From: Methanotorris formicicus Mc-S-70
GTDB lineage: Archaea; AGJL01; Methanococci; Methanococcales; Methanococcaceae
Reading direction: 5' to 3'
Assembly: GCF_000243455.1 (NCBI RefSeq)
Contig: NZ_AGJL01000016.1
Span: 1 to 34,372 of the forward strand
DNA: 34,372 nt
Notes under the pieces: generated by a model
Told to the model about the DNA's origin: nothing
The model's input: the letters and a program-made list of their open reading frames with translations, nothing else
Database searches by the model: none
Part shown: piece after piece, positions 15,853 through 25,393 of the stretch
Layout of the letters: each line of letters begins with the position of its first letter
How positions within the stretch are numbered: the stretch's first letter is position 1
Translations under genes and position numbers: made by a program

Positions 15853-16393
15853 AGAAGAAATTTATAAGATGTTTGATAACCACCTTGTTCAGGAAGTGTT
15901 GTTTGATATTTTTGAAGGTGAAGAAGAAGGATTTGAAATATTGGATGCACTCTTAGAGTTAGGTGAGGCTACAGATGATGAAATTGCAAGAAAGTTGAAT
16001 TTAAAATTAAATTTAGTTAGAAAACTCCTCTATAAAATATATGAAGCAAGATTGGTAGATTATAAAAGAGAGAAGGATGAAGAAACCAATTGGTATACAT
16101 ACACATGGAAACCAACAATTGAGAAACTGCCTTATGTTGTGAAAAAGAAGGTTAACCACATATTGGATGATTTAAAAAAGAGATTGGAGTTTGAAGAGAA
16201 TAATATGTTTTTCTACTGTCCAGAGTGTAATTTAAGGTTTGTATTTGATGAGGCAATGGAAACTGGATTTAGATGTCCAAGATGTGATGGAATATTGCAA
16301 GAATTTGACAATAGAGAAATAATAAGGTCATTAAAAGAGCAAATTTCTTTCTTTGAGAGTGAAATTAAAACAAATTCTTTGTTTTCAAAATGA
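15839..16393 (+). CDS. tfe: Transcription initiation factor E (TFE alpha)
   Basis: Archaeal homolog of TFIIE alpha, which helps RNA polymerase open promoters. Residues 1-90 form the winged helix (EILDALLELGEATDDEIARK, LVRKLLYKIYEARLV). A linker helix leads to a Zn ribbon with Cys127, Cys130, Cys146 and Cys149 (CPECNLRF ... RCPRCDG), and a C-terminal helix follows. Length 184 is standard. I chose ATG 15839, placed 11 bases behind GGAG; the earlier GTG at 15830 is only two bases from that site. It overlaps the end of the ATP-grasp gene. Clear ortholog of MJ0777. Confidence 0.95.
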   Translation: MKLSKEEIYKMFDNHLVQEVLFDIFEGEEEGFEILDALLELGEATDDEIARKLNLKLNLVRKLLYKIYEARLVDYKREKDEETNWYTYTWKPTIEKLPYVVKKKVNHILDDLKKRLEFEENNMFFYCPECNLRFVFDEAMETGFRCPRCDGILQEFDNREIIRSLKEQISFFESEIKTNSLFSK

Positions 16394-16476
16394 GTTATAA
16401 ATTCATAAATTGAAATTAAAAAATTTTTGATTTTACAGTAATTAAATTTGCAGATTTTTTATTTTTTGGTGAGATC

Positions 16477-16989
16477 ATGGATGCACTGTCACTTTTAAAT
16501 GAATTGTGTGATAAGAACGTCGTAGAACATTGTATTGCTGTTTCAGATTACGCCTATGAGATAGGTCTACAAATAAGAAACAATGGTTATGAGGTAGATT
16601 TGAATTTAGTTAGATTGGGTGGGTTGTTGCATGATATTGGGAGGAGTAAAACACACAGCATAGAGCATGGAGTTGTTGGAGCAGAGATTTTAAGGATGTA
16701 TGGTTTTGATGAGAGATTGGCCCTAATAGCAGAAAGGCATATAGGTGCTGGAATAACAAAAAAAGAGGCTATTGAACTTGGTTTATCACCAAAAGATTAC
16801 ATCCCAATAACTTTGGAAGAGAAAATTGTGGCCCATGCGGATAATTTAATAAGTGGAACAAAAAGAGTGGATATTGATTTTGTAGTGGATAAGTTTAGGA
16901 AGATGTTGGGTGATAACCACCCCTCAGTAGAGAGGATTTTAAAATTAAACGATGAAATAAATTCATTGTTAAAAAATGCTAAAAAATAA
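16477..16989 (+). CDS. HD-domain phosphohydrolase (TIGR00295 type)
   Basis: A 170-residue single-domain HD protein. The metal-binding set is visible: His18, the doublet His52-Asp53 in GGLLHDIGR, His88 in AERHIGAG and Asp122 in VAHADNLI. Families of this kind hydrolyse phosphate esters of nucleotides or related compounds; the substrate of this archaeal subfamily is unknown to me. GGTGAG precedes the ATG. It lies behind tfe with an 83-base gap and converges on the pilus operon, the two stop codons being only a few bases apart. Confidence 0.85.
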   Translation: MDALSLLNELCDKNVVEHCIAVSDYAYEIGLQIRNNGYEVDLNLVRLGGLLHDIGRSKTHSIEHGVVGAEILRMYGFDERLALIAERHIGAGITKKEAIELGLSPKDYIPITLEEKIVAHADNLISGTKRVDIDFVVDKFRKMLGDNHPSVERILKLNDEINSLLKNAKK

Positions 16990-16993
16990 ATGT

Positions 16994-17905
16994 TTAACTA
17001 AGTATGAATCCAGTAAGTTTTAATGTGCCGTAGAATGCTACAATACCCATAGTCATGCATATAGCACACATTAAAATCATCCTACCAAATTTGAACCCAT
17101 ACAAAGGCACGGCAAACAACAACCCAAATATTCCAGTTCCAGTTTGTATTATTTCAACGCATTTTGCTATTTGGTCTGGAGATACTGGTGGTATTTTTGG
17201 GGCTATTTTTGAGATAATTATTAAATAACCCCCAATTAATGCTGCAGTTGCAGGGATAACCCCACATAATATAACCAAACCAACAGCAAGACCATTTGCA
17301 GTAACACTTAACAACTGCCTCCTTAAATTTTGAAAATCCTCTAAGGTTTTTGCCAATATTTTTAATGTATTTACTAAATCTCCTCCATATTTCCTATTTT
17401 CTATTAACAATCTAACAAGTTGTCTGAATATTTTTGAATCTAAAGAATTGGCGACAACCAACATGGCATCTTCAAAACCCATTTTCTGATTAATCATTAA
17501 TCTCATAACCTTTGCAAAAACCACATCAACCTCTTTAACACCACTTCTAATAACCTCATCCATAGCCTCTACTAATGACCTTCCAGATTCTAAGACAAGT
17601 ATCATTGTATACAGTGCCTTTGGGATGTTGTTTTCAAACCTTTCAATCTTTATCTCATAGAGGATCGTTGGAGTATACAAAACACATCCAAGATATGTTA
17701 TTGCCAATACCAATGTTGTTTTTAATGTTAAATCAACAAAGAAGTTTAATATTACAGGAATTGAGACGGAAAGTATCATTAATAATATAAAAGTCCTTTC
17801 ATCAACCTTTTTCTTCCCTATTTTTCTTAATATTCTGATATTTCTTTTTACAGTGTATATGTATATTTTATTCATGGTTGAATGTACTTTGTTTATGTTT
17901 GACAT
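16994..17905 (-). CDS. TadC/GspF-like membrane protein, second of pair (type IV pilus platform)
   Basis: Type II secretion F (T2SSF) family platform protein, about 303 residues. The cytoplasmic core contains IPKALYTMILVLESGRSLVE and NRKYGGDLVNTLKILAKTLE, typical of TadC, and is surrounded by about four membrane helices (about 40-75 and the last 100 residues). I start at the ATG giving MSNINK; the TTG at 17917 overlaps the end of the upstream gene. With the gene before it and the ATPase at 19041-21437 it forms one operon for assembly of type IV pilin-like filaments, as in MJ0779-MJ0781 from memory. The role in pili rather than secretion is inference. Confidence 0.85.
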   Translation of the reverse strand: MSNINKVHSTMNKIYIYTVKRNIRILRKIGKKKVDERTFILLMILSVSIPVILNFFVDLTLKTTLVLAITYLGCVLYTPTILYEIKIERFENNIPKALYTMILVLESGRSLVEAMDEVIRSGVKEVDVVFAKVMRLMINQKMGFEDAMLVVANSLDSKIFRQLVRLLIENRKYGGDLVNTLKILAKTLEDFQNLRRQLLSVTANGLAVGLVILCGVIPATAALIGGYLIIISKIAPKIPPVSPDQIAKCVEIIQTGTGIFGLLFAVPLYGFKFGRMILMCAICMTMGIVAFYGTLKLTGFILS

Positions 17906-17909
17906 AATC

Positions 17910-18971
17910 TCACTCAATCTTCATTTTAATAAATATTGTGAAGATTATTGTTGAAATTGGACCTATCTTTGTTAGTACAATGTCAAGAGTATCCACTATT
18001 CCAGAGAATCCCTGCTGACCACCAAGTGCTGACTGTATCATACCAGAAAATGGTAATATTAAACCCACACCAAAAACAAGATTTCCTAAATTTTGTATCA
18101 TAAATTTTGATGAATCTATTTTTACCATAGATTCTCTAACAATTTCTTCATACATTTTTTCCAATAGTAGGGCTACGTTACCCTTATTGAAAGCCACTAT
18201 TAGTTGATCATACAATACCTTCATTAGTGGTATTTTAGTTCTTAATTTTGCCCTCTCCAATGCTTCTACAAAACTATATCCACCAACGTTTATATCGTGG
18301 ATTAATGTTTTGAATTCATAAGATACGACCCCATACTCCGGACTTTTTGCAACATTTTCTATAGCCTCTTGAAGAGATATCCCTACCTTAACAACAGACA
18401 CCATATACAACAACGCAAACAATATTTGAAATTTAATTTCCCCTTTAAATAACATTAATTTTAATTTTGGATATAAAATACTGGTTATTAATATCCCAAA
18501 AGCGAAGATGAAGCCATTTATAAGGCCAGAAATTGGGTTTTTATTTAAAATAGTATGGTATAAGGACAAAATAATAAACGTTCCAAAACTTGTTAACAAT
18601 ACCTTAGCAAAGTATTTTTTTTCATCCTCTATACCAGCATATTGAAAATCTTTTTTTGATGGTAAGAATGAGGTTCGAGTTACCCAATATGAGAGTGATT
18701 TTGAATACTCCTCAAATATTCCCAACCCTTCTTCAAATAAGATATCATCAAGATCTTCAATTTCTATAGGTGTTTCCTCTACAAATGGTTCATAGAATGT
18801 GAGTTCTTCTTCACTCTCCACTATACTCTCTCTTTTTCCCTTCCATGTGTATTCTCTCTTAGAAATGTCAGAAATTTTAATTCTTCTTTTTTTTAATCCA
18901 ATTTTAATTAAAATATCATCTATATGTTTTGAGATATCCTTAAAAAATTCTCTGTATGGTTTTTTTTTCAT
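17910..18971 (-). CDS. TadC/GspF-like membrane protein, first of pair
   Basis: T2SSF family platform protein of about 353 residues. An acidic N-terminal cytoplasmic region (about 1-105) leads into two membrane helices (about 125-170), a cytoplasmic helical domain with VGISLQEAIENVAK and GGYSFVEALERAK, and C-terminal membrane helices. The start is the ATG giving MKKKPYREFF because GGTGGGC stands just before it; an ATG 12 bases upstream overlaps that site. It lies between the secretion ATPase and the second T2SSF gene, with which it nearly overlaps. Two tandem TadC-like subunits are common in archaeal pilus systems. Confidence 0.85.
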   Translation of the reverse strand: MKKKPYREFFKDISKHIDDILIKIGLKKRRIKISDISKREYTWKGKRESIVESEEELTFYEPFVEETPIEIEDLDDILFEEGLGIFEEYSKSLSYWVTRTSFLPSKKDFQYAGIEDEKKYFAKVLLTSFGTFIILSLYHTILNKNPISGLINGFIFAFGILITSILYPKLKLMLFKGEIKFQILFALLYMVSVVKVGISLQEAIENVAKSPEYGVVSYEFKTLIHDINVGGYSFVEALERAKLRTKIPLMKVLYDQLIVAFNKGNVALLLEKMYEEIVRESMVKIDSSKFMIQNLGNLVFGVGLILPFSGMIQSALGGQQGFSGIVDTLDIVLTKIGPISTIIFTIFIKMKIE

Positions 18972-19040
18972 AAAGCCCACCATATTAACAGATTGTTGAC
19001 AGCAAATCTTAAAAATAAATTATAAATGTTAAAGTAGGGA

Positions 19041-21437
19041 TTATAAGTGGAGTGAACGTAACAACTTCTCAGGGTCTTCCTGATATGTCATTATTATTGG
19101 GGCCACATCTTCAAGTTTATGGATGTTATTATCTATCATATACTTTAATACTTTTTTTCTATTTATTCTATCGTCTATCAATTCATCCCGTGTAATCCCT
19201 GCAATTTCACAGACATCTTCTTCCCACATACAAATACCCTTTTTAGTTAGGGAGTCAGAAATACCGTTGTACTCAAACAATGTGGTTTTACTAATATGTT
19301 CCCCATCCCCCTTCACAATTTCAACAATACCCAATATCCTTCTAACAGTTTTTCTATTTCTTCTAATTCTTTGCTGGTTTATTATAAAGTTTAGTGATGA
19401 GAGCATGATTTTTGGAACGTTCATTGGTGGATTTGTTAATCTCAAGATTGCCTCGTCAGCACTGTTCGCGTGTAATGTTCCAGAACAATTGGAAACATAG
19501 AACATCCCATCATTTCCAGCCATGTATGTGTGGTTATCTTCAACAGTTAAATCATATACATATCCATCATATTTTACTTTTTCAATAGATGCTATCTTCT
19601 TCCATGTTATATCATTGCATAATGCCAACAGATGATTCAACTTCCTACTTACAACCAAACTATCCAATCTTTCATTTAATTTTTTTGATTTATTGTGGTA
19701 GTTTGATTTTAGTTTTTTCAAATATTTGTCTTTTATATTTTCAATAATCATTTTTAAGTCATCTTTAGATATTATATTTGAATGCTCATACTCCTCAATT
19801 ATCTCCGTATCTATTCCCGTAATTTCTTCCAATTCCGATGAACTTATATTAAGATGCTTCCTTATATCTTTTAATAACTTCCCAGTATTTTCAAATCTCT
19901 CTAACTCATCAGTACTATTGGTTGGTACAGCAATAAAGTCCCCACATTTTAAGGATTCTGCATTTTTTTCATATATGATTCCGTCTAAGATATAAAATGG
20001 ATGGTCGTTTGTTGCTACTATTTCCCTACCATCTTCAGTTTTTATTTTATATAGGTAGTTGTTGTACTTTGTTCTCCAAACCCTTAAGATTCTTTTTTCC
20101 TCGCATTTTAAGGAACTTTTATTCAAACTTTTTATTGTTATCTTCTCATCAGAGATGTCAACATACTCATGATTCTTGTATACCTCAACATTTTTATCAA
20201 AGAATGCCTCGCAGAATTCTCCAATTTTTTCTATCTTACTGTTGGGCATTATATTTGCATCATAATGCAACGCCCCATCGTGACCGGTGTTCATAGCAAC
20301 GAGTAATGAGTGAGCCTCTTTCCCCCTAACCTCCCCAACGAGTATCCTATCTGGTCTCATCCTTAAGGCATTTTTAATTAAATCATCCATAGTTATCTCA
20401 TATCCCGGAACTCCAGGTCTTGGAGGTCTTGTAATCATTCTTATAACGTGTTTGTGTGGAATTTGTAATTCTGGCGTATCTTCAATTGTTATTATCCTAT
20501 CTGTGTACATGGCAAACATAGATAATACGTTTAATGTTGTTGTTTTACCTGAACCTGTCCCCCCTGCAATTAAGGTGTTTGCAGGTTTTGCCCCAAAGTA
20601 GCCTTCAACAGCCTGCCATAAAAATGCCGCAGTTTCCAAATCAAAAGTTCCAAATTTAATTAGGTCGGTTATTGTTAATGGGTCTTTTGTAAATTTACGG
20701 ATTGTTAATGTTGCTCCGTTTAATGTAACATCGTGTGTTGTTGCGTTCACTCTACTACCATCTGGTAAGAACGCATCGAGCATAGGGCTTCTCGCATCTA
20801 TACTTCTATTTGCAAGGTATGCAATATTTTCAATGATTCTTGTTAACTCCCCCTTATCTAAAATAATATTACTCTCACACATCTGATATTTCCTATGGAA
20901 TACAAATACTGGTAAATTCCAACCATTGACCATAACTTCCTCTAATTGTGGATCATTTAATGGAATTTCTAAAAAACCCAACCTCCCAATTGAGAGATAG
21001 AAGTATTTAGCCATGTAATCCAAATCTTTCCCATCAAATTCTATACCATGCCTTTCGGCAAAAGTTGTTAAGTATCCATGAATTTGGTTAAATTGTGTGT
21101 AATAACCTTCCGATATGTTTGATTTTATCATTCTTATTTGATCTTCAGTTAATCTCGACAATGCCTGTTTCATTTTATTAATTTCAGGTACTTCATAGTA
21201 TATCATACTTCCTCTCTTCTTGATAGATACATCTATTTTAATATTTTCGATAGTAACTTTATAAGAATCTAATGTTATTTCAGATGTATCTTTGGGAATA
21301 TCTATTTTAACTGGAACTTTGGGTTTAACGACTCTTGGTTTAATCTCTTCGATTATTTCTTTTTTTTCTTTTTTTAATTCAGGTTCTATAATAATTTTTT
21401 TAGTACTTTTTTCTTGGATTCTATCAAGAAGTCCCAT
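19041..21437 (-). CDS. Type II/IV secretion (archaeal pilus) ATPase, KlbA/TadA type, interrupted by an intein
   Basis: VirB11/GspE-family ATPase powering pilus assembly. The ORF has 798 residues, of which 262 are intein; the spliced protein would have 536. The N-terminal domain is 1-280. Walker A is GGTGSGKTT (292-300), the Asp box is TIEDTPELQIPHKH, Walker B is DRILVGEVRG (363-372) and the His box TGHDG ... CSGTLHANSADEAI is split by the intein between Gly388 and Cys651. Splicing is therefore needed for activity. GGTGATTAA precedes the ATG. From memory, MJ0781 of M. jannaschii (KlbA) carries an intein at the same site. It heads the operon with two T2SSF genes on the minus strand. Confidence 0.92.
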   Translation of the reverse strand: MGLLDRIQEKSTKKIIIEPELKKEKKEIIEEIKPRVVKPKVPVKIDIPKDTSEITLDSYKVTIENIKIDVSIKKRGSMIYYEVPEINKMKQALSRLTEDQIRMIKSNISEGYYTQFNQIHGYLTTFAERHGIEFDGKDLDYMAKYFYLSIGRLGFLEIPLNDPQLEEVMVNGWNLPVFVFHRKYQMCESNIILDKGELTRIIENIAYLANRSIDARSPMLDAFLPDGSRVNATTHDVTLNGATLTIRKFTKDPLTITDLIKFGTFDLETAAFLWQAVEGYFGAKPANTLIAGGTGSGKTTTLNVLSMFAMYTDRIITIEDTPELQIPHKHVIRMITRPPRPGVPGYEITMDDLIKNALRMRPDRILVGEVRGKEAHSLLVAMNTGHDGALHYDANIMPNSKIEKIGEFCEAFFDKNVEVYKNHEYVDISDEKITIKSLNKSSLKCEEKRILRVWRTKYNNYLYKIKTEDGREIVATNDHPFYILDGIIYEKNAESLKCGDFIAVPTNSTDELERFENTGKLLKDIRKHLNISSSELEEITGIDTEIIEEYEHSNIISKDDLKMIIENIKDKYLKKLKSNYHNKSKKLNERLDSLVVSRKLNHLLALCNDITWKKIASIEKVKYDGYVYDLTVEDNHTYMAGNDGMFYVSNCSGTLHANSADEAILRLTNPPMNVPKIMLSSLNFIINQQRIRRNRKTVRRILGIVEIVKGDGEHISKTTLFEYNGISDSLTKKGICMWEEDVCEIAGITRDELIDDRINRKKVLKYMIDNNIHKLEDVAPIIMTYQEDPEKLLRSLHL
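19488..20273 (-). other. Intein in the secretion ATPase (Ala1, KlbA allele) with a helix-turn-helix insert
   Basis: The 262-residue insert (residues 389-650) begins with Ala instead of Cys/Ser and ends Ser-Asn, followed by Cys651. This is the atypical splicing class known for KlbA inteins, where Cys+1 attacks the upstream bond directly. The splicing blocks are NDHPFYI (block B) near the middle and YVYDLTVEDNHTYMAG (block F) near the end. No LAGLIDADG motif is present. Instead a segment of ~110 residues contains LLKDIRKHLNISSSELEEIT and GIDTEIIEEYE, which reads as an Xre/Cro-like helix-turn-helix. The M. jannaschii intein at this site is, from memory, a 168-residue mini-intein. Confidence 0.85.
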
Positions 21438-21650
21438 TTAATCACCGGGTGGTATATTGTTGATAGTATCATTCAATAATTTTAAGAATTTTATTTAATT
21501 AGATTCCCAAATCATAAGGATTAAAACATAAATAATATAGTAAACGTGATATTATAAACTATTGATTTTTAGTTTATAGTTGAATATTTAAATAAATAGA
21601 TTTGTAGTTATAAAAATAACCGCAATTAAAATTAATTGCTCTTGTTTTGG
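21438..21650. other. Intergenic region between tfb and the pilus operon
   Basis: An AT-rich 213-base spacer on the minus-strand transcript path. It holds the tfb 3' end and the probable promoter of the pilus operon, whose ribosome binding site GGTGATTAAATG is clear. I see no structured RNA. Confidence 0.5.
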
Positions 21651-24116
21651 TTATAGTGTTACATCAATATCTAAGTGCTCAGTGAGTTCTTTGTATCTAT
21701 TCCTTATGGTTACCTCAGTAACTCCAGCAACTTCTGCAACATCTCTCTGTGTTCTTCTATTTCCCAACAATACACTCGCTATGTAAATTGCTGCTGCTGC
21801 AACACCTGTTGGACCCCTTCCACTTGTTAAACCTTTTTCAGCGGCTTTTTGTAAAATGGCTATTGCCTTTGACTCAACTTCCCCAGGTAATCCTAATTCA
21901 GATGCAAATCTTGGCACATAGTCGATTGGATTTGTTGGTGCTAATTTTATCCCCAACTCTCTTGATAGGAATCTGTATGTCCTTCCAATTTCTTTTCTGT
22001 CAACTCTTGATGCCTCAGATATCTCATCAAGGGTTCTTGGCACTCTGCATCTTCTACATGCCGCATATAGTGCTGCTGCTGCAACGCCTTCTATGCTTCT
22101 TCCCCTTATAAGTCCTTTTTCAACAGCCCCCCTGTATAAGACAGCAGCATTCTCTCTAACGTTTCTTGGTAAGCCGAGTTTTGATGCAATTCTATCTAAT
22201 TCAGATAATGCAAATGCCAAGTTTCTCTCTGATGCATCGCTAACCCTAATTCTTCTTTGCCATTTTCTCAATCTGTAAAGTTGAGCCCTCTTATTTGCAG
22301 AGATATCTTTTCCATAACTATCTTTATTTCTCCAATCAATAACTGTTGATAGTCCTTTATCGTGGATGGTGTTGTGTAATACAAACCCTCCAAATCCAGC
22401 AACGAAGTTTTCAGCGTTTGGAACTGTTAAATCATAAGCATAGCCATTAGTTGGCTTTGTCTTATTAATCTCTTTAATCTTTAAGAATATGAAATCAGAG
22501 TTGATAAGTTTTTCGAGTTTTCTATCGTTGTATTTTTTGGCAATTTTTAATGCAAGGTCTCTTCCTATTTTATCTCTACTTCTAAATTTCCACTCTTTTT
22601 TATATTCATCTGGGGCTGGAATTAAGTTGGAAATTGGTGGCTTTTTATTTTCTTTTTGATAATCATCGATGTATCCTAATTTTTTAATATATTCTGGATT
22701 GGTTATTGTTAATATATAAGAATGACTGTCTTTAACATACTGTCCAGTTTTTTCAATAATATGTCCTTTAATAAACTCCTCTCCATAGTTTGCATTTATT
22801 CCCAATTGCAATAGTAAGAATGCCAAATCCTCAATAAGTTCTTTTGAAGCAGAGACCGCCCTCAACTGAACTGTTGAATACTTTTCATTTATGTATAAGT
22901 TGCCATCTCCGTTGAAATATCCAATTAAAAATGCCTTTTTTAAGTTTGCTGGGAATTTAAAGACAATTGGAGGAATTCTCTTGTTCTTTGCTCCACTCTT
23001 TATATTTAGTTTTTTAAATAACTCAACTAATATTTTACTATTTATCTCAATTTGGACGCTTGAACCTTTATTATATACAATTGGATTTAAGTTTAGAGAT
23101 TTGAAGTAATCTACAACTTCCTCTATATATTCTTTCTCATGTGCTCTAAAGGAAAATACAATTTTTCTATCATCATAATGTCCTTCTGCAATGAAATATC
23201 CTAATATCTTAGCAAATCTCTCATCTACTTTTATTTTTATTGGAAGGGATTTGCCGCTACCACATCTAATTGTGGCATTATCTGGGATTGGGATGTTATT
23301 CTCTAAGATATATTTCAATGGGGTAGATTTTCTTCTTCTCCAATCTTTATTCTCATAAGGATAGTCAAATTGGACATAAATGTTTTCTAAATCTTTTACA
23401 ATCTCAACTAAGTTAATTTCGATGTTTTCTTCAACATTAGGAAGTTCTTTTGCTAAAACCAATATATCTCCAACTTTCAACTCATCAACTCTTATTGGAA
23501 CAACCTCATTATTTTTTATAGTAAAGACGCTATGGCTTCCAGTAACTTTAACTTTTTTATTTCCTTCAACAATTATCTCAAAGATTTCATTAACTGGATG
23601 TCTTGAAACCTCTGAAACAGGCATAAATTTAAATTTATAGTTATTATCAAAGGCAATAACTTCAATACCTTTGCATTTAGATATTTCTAATATACCCTCT
23701 CTTCTAACATTTTCTGCATTTTCAATAATTTTGTCAATAAGTTCTCCAATTTTAACAACCTTTATTTCCCCATTTTCCCTAATTATTATTGGCTCACTGT
23801 AATCAACACTATATGTCATTGGAGCCCCAACTCTACTTCTCTTAACTCTTTGCTCATGGTCGAATGCTCTCCATTCAGGCCCAACATCAAATAAGTTTTG
23901 TTGCAAAACACATCCACAGTTTTCACATACAATTTCAGCCCTTTCATAATCCCTAATAATATTTGTACTTCCACAAATTGGACATATCAACTCCTCTTCT
24001 TTTTCAAGAATGACATTCTTATCACTTTTAATTTTTTCATTAGTAGTTTTAATATATTTTTCTGATTCTTTATTTTCAGTAGTTATTTTTTCTTTAAGTT
24101 CTTGTTTTGTTGTCAT
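21651..24116 (-). CDS. tfb: Transcription initiation factor B (TFB) with an intein
   Basis: Archaeal TFIIB ortholog, which binds TBP-BRE and recruits RNA polymerase. The ORF has 821 residues from ATG 24116, of which 480 are intein; the spliced protein has 341. The N-terminal Zn ribbon uses Cys45, Cys48, Cys64 and Cys67. The B-reader/linker region ([19 protein letters not shown]) is followed by the intein and then [17 protein letters not shown]. Two cyclin repeats follow (from about [19 protein letters not shown], and [18 protein letters not shown]), ending in a recognition helix-turn-helix. I start at MTTKQEL because GTGGT lies just before it; the 27 residues upstream are not TFB-like. It lies 25 bases behind gar1, so the two are probably co-transcribed. 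Ortholog of MJ0782, which also has an intein. Confidence 0.95.
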   Translation of the reverse strand: MTTKQELKEKITTENKESEKYIKTTNEKIKSDKNVILEKEEELICPICGSTNIIRDYERAEIVCENCGCVLQQNLFDVGPEWRAFDHEQRVKRSRVGAPMTYSVDYSEPIIIRENGEIKVVKIGELIDKIIENAENVRREGILEISKCKGIEVIAFDNNYKFKFMPVSEVSRHPVNEIFEIIVEGNKKVKVTGSHSVFTIKNNEVVPIRVDELKVGDILVLAKELPNVEENIEINLVEIVKDLENIYVQFDYPYENKDWRRRKSTPLKYILENNIPIPDNATIRCGSGKSLPIKIKVDERFAKILGYFIAEGHYDDRKIVFSFRAHEKEYIEEVVDYFKSLNLNPIVYNKGSSVQIEINSKILVELFKKLNIKSGAKNKRIPPIVFKFPANLKKAFLIGYFNGDGNLYINEKYSTVQLRAVSASKELIEDLAFLLLQLGINANYGEEFIKGHIIEKTGQYVKDSHSYILTITNPEYIKKLGYIDDYQKENKKPPISNLIPAPDEYKKEWKFRSRDKIGRDLALKIAKKYNDRKLEKLINSDFIFLKIKEINKTKPTNGYAYDLTVPNAENFVAGFGGFVLHNTIHDKGLSTVIDWRNKDSYGKDISANKRAQLYRLRKWQRRIRVSDASERNLAFALSELDRIASKLGLPRNVRENAAVLYRGAVEKGLIRGRSIEGVAAAALYAACRRCRVPRTLDEISEASRVDRKEIGRTYRFLSRELGIKLAPTNPIDYVPRFASELGLPGEVESKAIAILQKAAEKGLTSGRGPTGVAAAAIYIASVLLGNRRTQRDVAEVAGVTEVTIRNRYKELTEHLDIDVTL
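22371..23810 (-). other. LAGLIDADG intein in TFB
   Basis: A 480-residue intein (residues 103-582) starting at Ser ([10 protein letters not shown]) and ending VLHN before Thr+1. Splicing motifs are [10 protein letters not shown] (block B) and [17 protein letters not shown] (block F). Two LAGLIDADG motifs are readable, LGYFIAEG and [10 protein letters not shown], each with an acidic residue, so the homing endonuclease may be active. The insertion site MTY/TIHDKG is the conserved linker of TFB. From memory the M. jannaschii intein at this site is 335 residues; the extra length here lies in the endonuclease region. Confidence 0.92.
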
Positions 24117-24141
24117 AACTACCACTTGCAAAATTTTTAAG

Positions 24142-24399
24142 TTATTTTTTTCGATATTTAGATTTACCGTTCTTTTGTTTAAGAATGTATGCCTCACCTA
24201 TGTAATTTTCAAAACCTTTAAATGGAATAATCTTTACATATGGTCTATTAATAGGGCCAAAAACATCATGGACTTTACCAACTTTTCTGAATTTTTTATT
24301 GTTTTTCAAAACAACAATCGAATTTATTGGCGGTTGAAAATTTGCTCTCCCGATTAATTTCCCCTTTGACGTTTTATGAGTTATTATTATTACTTTCAA
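24142..24399 (-). CDS. gar1: Gar1, H/ACA ribonucleoprotein subunit
   Basis: Small Gar1-like protein (85 residues), a subunit of the H/ACA pseudouridylation complex with Cbf5, Nop10 and L7Ae. The beta-barrel segments [35 protein letters not shown] and the C-terminal IGEAYIL with a basic tail match archaeal Gar1. The start is a TTG at 24397-24399: GGAGG lies nine bases upstream, and no ATG is available. A TTG further upstream (24414) overlaps that site. It is the first gene of a minus-strand pair with tfb. A TATA-like TTTATATAG lies at about 24446-24455 on the minus strand. Confidence 0.85.
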   Translation of the reverse strand: MKVIIITHKTSKGKLIGRANFQPPINSIVVLKNNKKFRKVGKVHDVFGPINRPYVKIIPFKGFENYIGEAYILKQKNGKSKYRKK

Positions 24400-24594
24400 G
24401 ATTGACGCCTCCAACGATACACGAATACTTCTTATCGCTTATACTATATAAATTTTTCGAAAAGTTTATATATCCGAACTTAAGTTTATGCACCAAATAT
24501 GAACATTATTATCTTTGGATTGAAATATGGGATTATATGGTTTGTTCTTGATTAAGTTGTTGAAAATATTAATCTAAAAAATCAAAAATAATGG

Positions 24595-25206
24595 ATGATG
24601 GAATGTATGAAATGCATTAAAAACTTATTAAAAAATAAAAACGTTATTATCGACCTAAGTAATGAAATAATGGATTTTGTTTACCCAGGAGACCCAAATT
24701 TTTATGTAAATATCTTTAAATTTGAGAATTTTATGGTTTCTGAGATAAGGATAGGTTCTCACATCTCTACACATGTGGATTATCCAAAGCATGTTGGATT
24801 GGATAATGATTCTGTAGTTGATATTGTTGTTGGGAATGGGTTTTGTGTTAATATTGATAATTTGGAAGAATTTTTATCTAAAAAAGATATTAAGAATATA
24901 GATGTTTTATTGATCTATACATCAATTTCATCACTTTGGGGGAAGGAGGAGTATTTTGAAAGAGGGGTGGATATTAAGGATTATTTGAATGATTTGTTGA
25001 GTTTGGGGATTAAAGCAATAGGTGTGGATTGTGCAAGTATTGGGGATTATGATGTTCATAGAACTCTTTTATCAAATGGGATTTTGATTATTGAAAATCT
25101 CACGAATCTTGATGTTTTGGTTGGTAAATCATTTTTCTTTATTGGATTACCACTGAAAATTAAAAATATCGATGGTGTACCAATTAGGGCAGTTGCGATC
25201 CTTTAA
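24595..25206 (+). CDS. Cyclase-family (kynurenine formamidase-like) metal hydrolase
   Basis: Predicted metal-dependent hydrolase of the cyclase/KynB fold, 203 residues. The family signature is present as GSHISTHVDYPKHV (residues 54-67), giving the His/Asp/His ligands. VIIDLSNEIMDFVYPGDP is the conserved N-terminal strand and GIKAIGVDCASIGDYD the second motif. The substrate is unknown. The start is uncertain: ATG occurs at 24595, 24598 and 24607, with only weak purine-rich sites. It is followed by a T-rich terminator-like stretch and then by hmd, which has its own promoter; from memory MJ0783 holds this position. Confidence 0.75.
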   Translation: MMECMKCIKNLLKNKNVIIDLSNEIMDFVYPGDPNFYVNIFKFENFMVSEIRIGSHISTHVDYPKHVGLDNDSVVDIVVGNGFCVNIDNLEEFLSKKDIKNIDVLLIYTSISSLWGKEEYFERGVDIKDYLNDLLSLGIKAIGVDCASIGDYDVHRTLLSNGILIIENLTNLDVLVGKSFFFIGLPLKIKNIDGVPIRAVAIL

Positions 25207-25232
25207 CGTTTTTTTATTTTTTTATTTTTATA
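25205..25232 (+). terminator. Oligo-T transcription terminator
   Basis: A run of seven T, then further T tracts, begins directly behind the cyclase stop codon. This fits the oligo-T terminators of Methanococcales. Confidence 0.5.
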
Positions 25233-25336
25233 CTTATTAGATAAAATAATTACTATTGATTTTTTAAATTTATTATTAATATTTTTAATTGCAAATAATA
25301 ATTTTTTAAAAAATTGTAATAATTTGAACCAAATAG

Positions 25337-25351
25337 ATAATTATATATATT
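25337..25351 (+). promoter_or_regulatory. Probable hmd promoter (TATA box)
   Basis: ATAATTATATATATTAC lies about 45-55 bases before the hmd ATG, with a start site expected near 25370. GAGGTGAT (25384-25390) is a strong ribosome binding site. It gives hmd its own promoter. Confidence 0.55.
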
Positions 25352-25393
25352 ACTAATTTGAATAATAGTAATACAAAATTTTGAGGTGATGTG

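Noticed and set aside
24010-24357. Plus-strand open frame over the start of tfb and gar1
   Set aside because: It is antisense to two recognisable genes and has no start signal; the translation is low-complexity Phe/Ser/Leu.
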